Of a DNA stretch of 64,000 nucleotides, positions 61,101-64,000 are shown one piece after another (positions within the stretch are counted from its first letter, which is position 1; each line of letters starts with the position of its first letter). The notes under the pieces were generated by a model. That model was not told where the DNA came from. It saw only the letters and a program-made list of their open reading frames with translations, and ran no database searches. The stretch spans positions 322,496 through 386,495 of the forward strand of contig JAJAGP010000433.1 in assembly GCA_025084515.1 (NCBI GenBank). Direction: 5' to 3'. This DNA is from Ancistrus triradiatus. Its lineage: Eukaryota > Chordata > Actinopteri > Siluriformes > Loricariidae. Position numbers and translations under genes: made by a program.

Positions 61101-64000
61101 ATGGTATTCATACTGCTGAATTAAGAAAATGCAATGCAGTTCATAAATGTAGGTGCAATTACCTGTCTTGGCCGTGATGTGATCTGATTCACTGCTGATA
61201 TCTTTGATGACAGCATACACTTGTACAATATAGGTCACACCTGGTTTAAGGCCTGTGATCAAGTAGGAGTTTTCAGTGTTGGGAACCTGAATCTTCTGCA
61301 TTGCTCCTTCATTTTCATAAGGGTAGTAGGAGAGCATGTAGTACTCGGCCCCCTTTACATGTTCCCACCCCACCAGCAGGGATACATCAGTCACTTTGAT
61401 CACATGGAGCCCTTTTGGGTTAAGCACTGAGGAGGCACAAACAGAGTTTATTCACAGACTTAATAAATCACAGACTAAGTAGTTACGACTGTTTTGAATT
61501 ACTGTAGTTTTGATTCGATTCATATTTCCTCCATTTCACTCCATGCCATACCATATAAACTATTTTAGTTCATTAAACACATGCAATTTTACTAAATGTC
61601 TTGTACAGGGATGTAGTTTGTGCTAATTAATGTTCTACACTGAACTGACTGTCTACTGCTCAATTTATGGGCCTCTATGTTGCCTCCTTTTTTCCATACT
61701 TGTTGTCTATCTTATCTTAATTAGGCATACTTCTGAACATGTGGTGTGCAAAACGCATGTGTTAGCAGTCAGGGCAGTGATAATGTACAGATATACTGTA
61801 TGTCTATACTGTGTACAGTAAAGTTTCCACTGATTAGCAACCAGCTGACAGGATATAGCAATAAATTCATTGAAATAAAAATGGAAATGGAAATATAAGC
61901 AAGTGGGAAGGAGGAGCCCCAAATGGATGTTTAGAAGACCACATTAACCAAGAAAAATGCACGGCAGGTTTTGACATTTCCACATGGGAAAGGGTCAGAA
62001 AGTCAATGTTTTCCTTCACTTTAGAGCCTATCCATTCAGTGGCTGTTAATATTCCTGCTGCTCTCCAGGCCCTGCCAGTAACAATTTCACTGTAAAATAA
62101 TAACCCACAAAAGGCCTGTGGTATAAATAAATTAGCGTTTAATGACTATGCAGAAAGCATAAGCACTAGAAAATGTGTGTTCCGTTTGATTAATATGAAG
62201 AAAAGCACATTCTGATAAGTGAACATTATATTAAAATGCCTGCTTTTTATTTTAGTTATCAAACAAACATGATTTGAGAAAAGAATGTCTTTTAAACTAT
62301 GCCCTGTTTCAGACCACCTGCTTTTAGACTAAAATAAATCGCATTAGTGTACCTCCAGCTATCTTAAGCACAATAAACTATTTGGGTTTAAGTCTGGTCT
62401 TGTTCATGAAAATAACACCTCAAACCAGGATAGTTGTGTAGTAAGCCTGCACATCTGTATGCTTCTGATCTGCAGCAGTAAATCCAGCCAAATCACTGAA
62501 GTTCTCAGTTGATTCATTGATGATGTTTAATCCCGCTGTTGATGAGAGGACTTAATTTAATTAATTCTTACCCCCAGGTGCCCATGCATAAGCCATCTTT
62601 ATAAGATAACTCCCTGCTGACATGAAATGGGTTTATCACCCGTAGGTCCCCTGAGTATTTCCATAAATATGTGTACTATAAATACTAATTTTGAAATCAT
62701 GTACCCCATAAATCCTCTTGAAGCAGGCTGATGAGGGAGAATAGACAACTGCTTGGCTGTAGGTTTGGGTTTCTTGGCATGGTGGTATAAAGAATAAAAT
62801 AATGTGAATTGTGCTTCAACAGTACAGGTTAACAAAACCACTGACAGATGATGGACATTTTAAATCATTAGATACTATTCCCACTTTAATTAGTGTCAAG
62901 ACTGTGAAAAGGTGATTGCATTAAGAAAGATCCACATGCTTACCCTTTTCTCAATTACACATAATTACACTGGTTTATCATTATTACCGAGAAGCGAGAC
63001 AATAAATTCTACCCTACAGCTCATGCCATTCCAAACATACCAGGATAATAAATCCCTGTAGACCATGAGGCACTCCATGCACATGAAGAGAAAGTGCCAG
63101 ACAAATAAAGCTATGTGTTGAGAAGACATACAGAAATCTACTACTAAGTGCTGATAAGTGCTGGTTTTGATATTCCCAGAGTAATCATTTTGCACAATAA
63201 CATACTTTTGAAGTGTTCACACTTGCATTGTGATTATATTAGATTAAGGGAAAGCTACATTCTGGCAACAGATGCAAGATGGAACGTATTCTCACAATCT
63301 AAGATAACCGAAGGAACGGAAAGATGTATTTATTGTTGTTGTTGTTGTTTGATATATACTTTCAGCTGTTGTGAAAAGCACAAGTCTGAAAGAGACCCAT
63401 GCTAAATTTCTTAAAAATATTAAATACGTACACTCTCTTTAATGAACTATCTCTGGTTTTCTTTCAGTCTTCTCATACTTCTTTCACTTTTTTTTAACCA
63501 TGCCTATTCTGATCAGGCTCACTGGGAGGTTCCTTTTCTCTAGAAATCTTGTGTATGAATGTGTAAGTGCCTTATGATGGATTGGCGCCCTGTCTAGGGT
63601 TGTTCCTGTCTTGTGCTCTGTGTTGCCAGGTATGCACTTTTCCATGACTAGGATTAAGTCTATAAGAAAATTAATGAATTAATTAATGAATGAATTAGTT
63701 AATATACTGCTCATAAGTCTGTGGCATCTTAAGTGCCACTTTATTATATTACTTTTTGGTGTATCACGATAGTGTATGATTTATATCTGGCTAGTGAGAA
63801 AGAAAACAAAAGATATTCAAGTATCAATCTGAAGACAATTCTGAGGCAAACCTTACCTGTGGAGCAGTCATGTCCGAAAAAGCCTTCATCACAAAGACAC
63901 TGCCCGTCAACACAGCGGCCATTCTTATTGCACTCACTGGGGCAGAGCTGTACATCACAGGTGTCTCCAGTGAAGCCCTCAAAGCACACACACTTGCCAT
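33994..64000 (-). CDS. tnn: Tenascin-W, C-terminal part (14 exons, 5' end beyond window)
   Basis: Tenascins are secreted, multimeric extracellular-matrix glycoproteins. This model encodes the end of an EGF-like region, six FN3 domains and the fibrinogen-like C-terminal domain. CDS exons on the minus strand: 64000-63857, 61426-61163, 58570-58388, 51018-50929, 47992-47729, 45041-44778, 43980-43717, 43341-43211, 41243-41105, 37540-37389, 37270-37174, 35310-35146, 35052-34889, 34116-33994. Every internal boundary is AG/GT, phases agree throughout, and the total (2444 nt) gives 813 residues plus stop with no interruption. FN3 exons are phase 1-1, as in known tenascins. Assignment to tenascin-W rather than R or C rests on 'ALTHHGAWWYQNCHLANLNG' in the fibrinogen domain and on convergence with the KIAA0040-like gene. 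The start, signal peptide, heptad repeats and earlier EGF repeats are off the right edge. I see no RGD in the readable part. Introns hold five recent transposons. Confidence 0.9.
34889..35052 (-). CDS. tnn: tnn exon: fibrinogen-like domain, part 4
   Basis: 164 nt, phase 1 to 0. Reads 'GDAMTYHQGYSFTTVDSDND' 'IALGNCALTHHGAWWYQNCH' 'LANLNGKFGDNRHSM'. It contains the acidic loop DSDND, corresponding to the Ca-binding site of the fold, and the second disulfide pair (NC...NC). 'ALTHHGAWWY' is the part that favours tenascin-W. Confidence 0.94.
35146..35310 (-). CDS. tnn: tnn exon: fibrinogen-like domain, part 3
   Basis: 165 nt, phase 1-1. Reads 'GLEKIYELTNTPTKYEVRFD' 'LGLGEERAYAVYDNFKVGQA' 'KQKFKLTVGNYSGNAG'. 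Asn in 'GNYSG' is a potential N-glycosylation site. A Tc1-like element (35443-37001) lies in the intron before it. Confidence 0.94.
35443..37001 (+). mobile_element. Tc1-like transposon, family A, in a tnn intron
   Basis: Termini are 'cagtggtgcttgaaagtttg' (35443) and 'caaactttcaggcaccattg' (to 37001), both beside TA. Its transposase is antisense to tnn. The frame begins at ATG 35786 ('MARTKEISEE') and shifts near 35990. A short deletion near 36055 removes part of the linker. 'MDGTKIELFG' shows the first catalytic Asp in altered context, and TAA follows at about 36396. More stops follow near 36574 and 36622. Dead but fairly young. Confidence 0.93.
37174..37270 (-). CDS. tnn: tnn exon: fibrinogen-like domain, part 2
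   Basis: 97 nt, phase 0 to 1. Reads 'VFQRRLNGKLDFRRGWRQYI' 'QGFGELTDEFWL'. Splice sites 'ACCAAG|GT' and 'CTTG|GTAAAA'. The 'GFGELTDEFWLGL' signature spans the junction with the next exon. Confidence 0.92.
37389..37540 (-). CDS. tnn: tnn exon: fibrinogen-like domain, part 1
   Basis: 152 nt, phase 1 to 0. Reads 'VGNTFPFPMDCTQIRKNGVT' 'ENGVYTIYVANNRSKPIEVY' 'CDMITDGGGWI', the start of the C-terminal fibrinogen-related domain. The two Cys form the first conserved disulfide of this fold (family knowledge). Confidence 0.93.
37590..38640 (-). mobile_element. Tc1-like relic, family E, in a tnn intron
   Basis: 'ttccaaaaaagttgggacag' (37750) and 'gccccaatttttttggactg' (38382) are the decayed inner termini. 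The minus strand between them codes 'NSQGLSWYGVVPVS' (about 38190-38150) and further transposase fragments. The flanking 'gacccaagatatttcatg' is shared with 8460. Only the 3' half of the transposase is present. Confidence 0.65.
38830..39432 (-). mobile_element. Possible solo LTR
   Basis: On the minus strand the block begins 'tgtcaggataatgggcaatg', has a TATA-like 'tatatata' near 39345-39352, and is purine-rich over 38930-39310, like LTRs of fish Gypsy elements read in reverse. No second LTR or coding region adjoins it, and the right end is not certain. Confidence 0.35.
40200..40920 (+). mobile_element. Tc1-like relic, family D, in a tnn intron
   Basis: Ordered remnants of a transposase: 'acatggggacagcaacaaca' (40283), 'gatggtttgggcttgtgtcc' (40624, the GG-MVWGC block), 'ttgacctcaacccaac' (40748, PDLNP), 'gctcctgtggctgaatgaaa' (40821) and 'tttccagaagcgtagaagtg' (40879). 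All frames are broken and the termini are unclear. Same broad family as the deleted copy at 15093. Confidence 0.65.
41105..41243 (-). CDS. tnn: tnn exon: FN3 domain 6, second part
   Basis: 139 nt, phase 0 to 1. Reads 'AVEKKLPAGDITFSLSGLDI' 'GKKYVVTLIAYRGSKMSKLV' 'ETTFST'. With the previous exon it makes a 90-residue FN3 domain, the last before the fibrinogen-like domain. Splitting of the final FN3 domain over two exons is typical of tenascins. Confidence 0.9.
41560..43031 (+). mobile_element. Tc1-like transposon, family A, internally deleted, in a tnn intron
   Basis: Termini 'cagtggtccttaaaagtttg' (41560) and 'tttcaagtacaactg' (to 43031) with TA on both sides. The transposase starts at ATG 41908 ('MARTKEISEDLRKRVVDAHQ') and frameshifts near 42000. 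About 110 bp between the DNA-binding and catalytic parts are missing: 'cattggctg' at 42186 runs straight into 'cagtttgctaaagat'. It resumes at 42343-42645 with 'MQQDNNPKHTSRST' and then loses frame. Confidence 0.92.
43211..43341 (-). CDS. tnn: tnn exon: FN3 domain 6, first part
   Basis: 131 nt, entering in phase 1 and leaving in phase 0. Reads 'EIDAPKNLQAVDVLMESSSL' 'TWEAPQAHIEGYTLSYRPED' 'GSMQ'. The acceptor is 'TTTTCAG|AA' and the donor 'GCAG|GTATAG'. The domain is completed by 41243-41105; the 2.0-kb intron between them holds a Tc1-like element. Confidence 0.9.
43717..43980 (-). CDS. tnn: tnn exon: FN3 domain 5
   Basis: 264 nt, phase 1-1, reading 'DLDAPTNLLAREVTENSAVV' through 'ADIDGYVLSYSTSGSPYEEV' and 'YTVYVQAIKGSSSSKKA' to 'IETG'. 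It is the sister of domain 4; the changes concentrate in the C-C' loop (SDGSS against GSPY) and the last strand. Splice sites 'TTTTTAG|AT' and 'GACAG|GTTGTG'. Confidence 0.94.
44778..45041 (-). CDS. tnn: tnn exon: FN3 domain 4
   Basis: 264 nt, phase 1-1, reading 'ELDAPTNLLAREVAENSARV' through 'RVQADIDGYVLSYSSSDGSS' and 'LTALRPGVVYTVYVWAIKG' to 'FETG'. About 70 of 88 residues are identical to domain 5, and the first tens of bases of the upstream intron are also alike, which points to a tandem exon duplication. Confidence 0.94.
45960..46052 (-). pseudogene. Relic FN3 exon in tnn intron
   Basis: On the minus strand 93 bases still read in frame as 'EGQLGADRISYYFTNLRPEV' then 'DYTVYIWAS'. This lines up without gaps with 'EEVQVGSDTTTYSLTALRPG' 'VVYTVYVWAI' of domain 4, keeping the GAD, LRP and YTVY-WA core. 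The N-terminal half of the domain and both splice sites are unrecognisable, so it is a dead exon between domains 3 and 4. Confidence 0.75.
47055..47285 (+). mobile_element. Copy of the fold-back repeat family, in a tnn intron
   Basis: 'tactgtgcaaaagtcttagg' (about 47063), 'gtagttctacaattacaggc' (47149) and 'tctgtttctctacatacttt' match the complement of 16130-16260. The arm sequence follows at 47208-47285. Only one end is present. Confidence 0.65.
47729..47992 (-). CDS. tnn: tnn exon: FN3 domain 3
   Basis: 264 nt, phase 1-1. Reads 'DIDSPANLATRDITEKSATV' 'TWEKVRAEIDGYILKYTSAD', 'SLKPGVRYTFTIWGYKG' and ends 'SSVEAETG'. Splice sites 'CCTATAG|AC' and 'GACAG|GTAATC'. It shares the 'A-IDGY-L-Y' core with domains 4 and 5, so this trio descends from one repeating exon. 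Confidence 0.93.
49013..50096. mobile_element. Candidate DNA transposon with subterminal palindrome, unidentified
   Basis: The left end holds a 25-bp inverted repeat with one mismatch (49036-49060 and 49091-49115, core 'tgagatattggcagg', 30-nt loop). The right boundary is suggested by 'ccaatcagattgcgggatcg' followed by 'taactgtggtataataat' (about 50090). This end sequence resembles a dispersed fish repeat I have seen, but I cannot name the superfamily. No transposase frame over 60 codons is present between, so it would be non-autonomous. It lies in the intron between tnn domains 2 and 3. Confidence 0.4.
50929..51018 (-). CDS. tnn: tnn exon: FN3 domain 2, second part
   Basis: A short 90-nt exon, too short to stand out as an ORF. 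It reads 'GLNPGTEYQITVQAIKGSSM' followed by 'GKPSYATGLTG', the classic last third of an FN3 domain. Acceptor 'TTTTTACAG|GC', donor 'CACAG|GTTAGC'. Phases fit both neighbours (1-1), and with the previous exon it makes a 91-residue domain. Confidence 0.88.
51637..51641. repeat. Target-site duplication, left copy (AGTCC)
   Basis: AGTCC immediately precedes the left LTR and is repeated at 56449-56453. Five base pairs is the expected size for Ty3/Gypsy integrases. Confidence 0.85.
51642..51913 (-). repeat. 3' LTR of the Gypsy element
   Basis: 272 bp, same termini as the 5' LTR, lacking about 8 bp near its 3' end ('ttgagaac' replaces 'cagagaactaagagac' on the + strand). Confidence 0.9.
51960..53455 (-). 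pseudogene. pol: Gypsy integrase with C-terminal chromodomain, broken
   Basis: An HHCC zinc-binding region is visible ('HVSLRSGHPGETRTYQLLA' and 'VASCSICAQCK'). TAG at about 52998 comes before the catalytic core, which keeps all three acidic residues: 'IAIDFITDLPPSQGYTA', 'DIVSDRGPQFTSA' and 'YHPESNGQCERSNQELNKF'. TGA at about 52323 replaces a Trp codon. Beyond it, 'NAAYIVRCLLDSHRRGARLQ' 'YLVDWEGYGPEEHS' is a chromodomain, the hallmark of chromoviruses (in known cases it directs integration to chromatin marks). The end of the frame is deleted or shifted and reads into the LTR. Confidence 0.92.
53460..55012 (-). pseudogene. pol: Gypsy reverse transcriptase and RNase H, broken
   Basis: The open part 54933-53968 contains 'WYTKLDLRNAYNLV' (first catalytic Asp), 'MPFGLANAPSVFQ' and 'LLVYLDDILIYS', the YLDD box. 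TAA at about 53968 replaces a codon that is usually Gln. 'SIKDLQRFLGFANFYRRFI' (thumb/connection) follows, then a frameshift near 53740. RNase H continues with 'MDASSVGVGVVLSQ' and 'RNYDIGDRELLAIKLALEQW'. The last catalytic Asp of the usual 'TDHKNLEYL' is Val ('TVHKNLEYL'). TGA follows at about 53460. Confidence 0.92.
55020..56154 (-). pseudogene. gag: Gypsy gag and protease, broken
   Basis: ATG at 56154 ('METAATGSDHALAPAVEQQL') leads into a coiled-coil-like stretch and the capsid region ('LPEKYGGDPDRCEGFLMQCD'). A frameshift near 55670 moves to a second frame with 'RSAAEYALEFHTLAAQSGWN' and 'LLSAFLQGLRPDLRREL'. A CCHC zinc knuckle remains (C-X2-C-X4-H-X4-C in 'CCYCCSERHRRPDC'). The protease follows with the DSG active site ('MIDSGAQGNFI'). 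The frame then meets TGA at about 55015. Confidence 0.9.
56169..56448 (-). repeat. 5' LTR of the Gypsy element
   Basis: 280 bp, TGTCACGC to GCGTGATA. It contains 'atttaagcg' (TATA-like, about 56332-56340 on the minus strand) and 'aataaaacctcc' (polyadenylation-type signal). The gag ATG follows only about 15 bp after the LTR. Confidence 0.9.
56809..58331 (-). mobile_element. Tc1-like transposon, family A, in a tnn intron
   Basis: Termini 'cagtggtgcttgaaagtttg' (56809) and 'caagcaccactg' (to 58331), flanked by TA. The transposase (-) has its N-terminus near 58000 and a central open frame at 57890-57519 with 'TIRRTLNNNGVHGRVTRR' and 'WTDEIKIQLFG' (first catalytic Asp kept). The rest, to about 57050, is broken by indels. 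It sits 235 bp from exon 58388 and 355 bp from the Gypsy element. Confidence 0.93.
58388..58570 (-). CDS. tnn: tnn exon: FN3 domain 2, first part
   Basis: This 183-nt exon encodes 'DLSGVEGIRVIGQTEDSIQV', the FN3 Trp in 'DWKNPEMEVDFFRLHHASP', and ends 'ARTIHTII' at 'CATAG|GTAGGT'. The domain is finished by the exon at 51018-50929, across a 7.4-kb intron enlarged by a Tc1-like element and a Gypsy retrotransposon. Loss of splicing here would break domain 2. Confidence 0.9.
59250..60780 (-). mobile_element. Tc1-like transposon, family C, in a tnn intron
   Basis: Inverted termini 'cagtggggcaaaaaagtatt' (59250) and 'aatactttttgccccactg' (to 60780), flanked by TA. The transposase starts at ATG 60423 ('MVKTKELLKDTRKKIADLHQ', helix-turn-helix 'SESTIGKQVGVNKSTVGAIV') and is broken by a frameshift before the catalytic part. 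That part is open at 59920-59528 with 'GGGNIMLWGCFSAEGTGRL', 'FQHDNDPKHTARAT' and 'SPDLSPIENLW' (second catalytic Asp and third Glu present). A distinct family from A and B. Confidence 0.93.
60830..61080. repeat. Dispersed repeat (same family as 28340 and 31870)
   Basis: 'atggacagggcaccagtcca', 'gtgggaagaaactggactac' and 'tgcaaactccacacagacag' give the consensus order of this family. It lies 80 bp from exon FN3-1. Confidence 0.65.
61163..61426 (-). CDS. tnn: tnn exon: FN3 domain 1
   Basis: A single 264-nt exon, phase 1-1, encodes 88 residues. It starts at 'VLNPKGLHVIKVTDVSLLV' and includes the FN3 Trp ('GWEHVKGAEYYMLSYYP'), Leu in 'YLITGLKPGVTYIVQVYAV' and ends 'HITAKTG'. Acceptor 'TCCTCAG|TG', donor 'ACAG|GTAATT'. 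It joins directly to the EGF exon in phase. Confidence 0.93.
61430..63850. other. tnn intron, largely featureless
   Basis: Apart from the TTG run and a short 'gatggattggcgccctgtct' fragment near 63577 (complement of the dispersed repeat phrase), nothing is recognised. No additional FN3 or EGF exon is seen on the minus strand. Confidence 0.5.
63331..63350. repeat. (TTG)n microsatellite
   Basis: About six to seven TTG units within the intron between the EGF and FN3-1 exons. Confidence 0.8.
63857..64000 (-). CDS. tnn: tnn exon: EGF-like repeat(s), partial
   Basis: The frame reads 'GKCVCFEGFTGDTCDVQLCP' and goes on through 'NKNGRCVDGQCLCDEGF' to 'GHDCST'. This is the end of one tenascin-type EGF repeat and one whole repeat with six Cys in the CX3-CX5-CX4-CX1-CX8-C style. 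The donor is 'CAG|GTAAGG' at 63856. The exon continues past the right edge. These EGF units are the last before the FN3 series. Confidence 0.93.

Noticed and set aside
62599..63405. Short ORFs in the intron before FN3-1 as extra EGF exons
   Set aside because: They lack the Cys spacing of EGF repeats and usable splice sites.
33994..64000. Assigning the tenascin as tenascin-R or -C
   Set aside because: The fibrinogen-domain sequence ('ALTHHGAWWYQNCHLANLNG') and convergence with the KIAA0040-like gene fit tenascin-W better; a tree would settle it.

Overview
The window looks like teleost fish nuclear DNA, possibly catfish-like. It is AT-rich, has short exons in long introns, and is packed with Tc1-like DNA transposons, a chromodomain Ty3/Gypsy element, non-LTR retrotransposon fragments and microsatellites. 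I see no bacterial genes, operons, CRISPR arrays or complete tRNA/rRNA genes.

Two host genes can be supported. (1) A small single-coding-exon gene on + (14583-14921) resembles vertebrate KIAA0040: a short N-terminus, one membrane segment, a Cys-rich cluster, a Lys run and an EEDLWIS motif. (2) A large minus-strand gene fills the right half (33994 to beyond 64000). It encodes the C-terminal 813 residues of a tenascin: an EGF-like repeat, six fibronectin type III (FN3) domains and a C-terminal fibrinogen-like domain. Fourteen exons with consensus splice sites join into one uninterrupted frame. The convergent arrangement with KIAA0040 matches my recollection of the human TNN - KIAA0040 - TNR order on 1q25, and the fibrinogen-domain sequence is most like tenascin-W, so I call the gene tnn (tenascin-W). 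Its signal peptide, coiled coil and earlier EGF repeats lie beyond the right edge.

Layout: 1-2270, degenerate 63-nt repeats then a 30-nt minisatellite; 2270-3890, LTR-like sequence and the 3' end of an L2/Rex-like LINE; 3.9-10.9 kb, Tc1-like copies, a GC-rich insertion with a perfect 19-bp hairpin and a second small insertion; 11-15 kb, the KIAA0040-like locus, with a tandem duplication just upstream of its coding exon; 15-33 kb, intergenic transposon graveyard (several Tc1 families, a fold-back repeat family, a minus-strand RTE-like LINE); 34-64 kb, tnn, whose introns hold four Tc1-like copies and one complete 4.8-kb Gypsy chromovirus with LTRs and a 5-bp target duplication.

The main biology is evolutionary. 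FN3 domains 4 and 5 of the tenascin are a recent exon duplication, and a decayed third copy of the same exon type lies in the neighbouring intron. The transposons show layered, nested insertion. I found no convincing new enzymatic or defence system. The least explained pieces are the GC-rich hairpin block at 8.79-9.58 kb and the 49.0-50.1 kb element.
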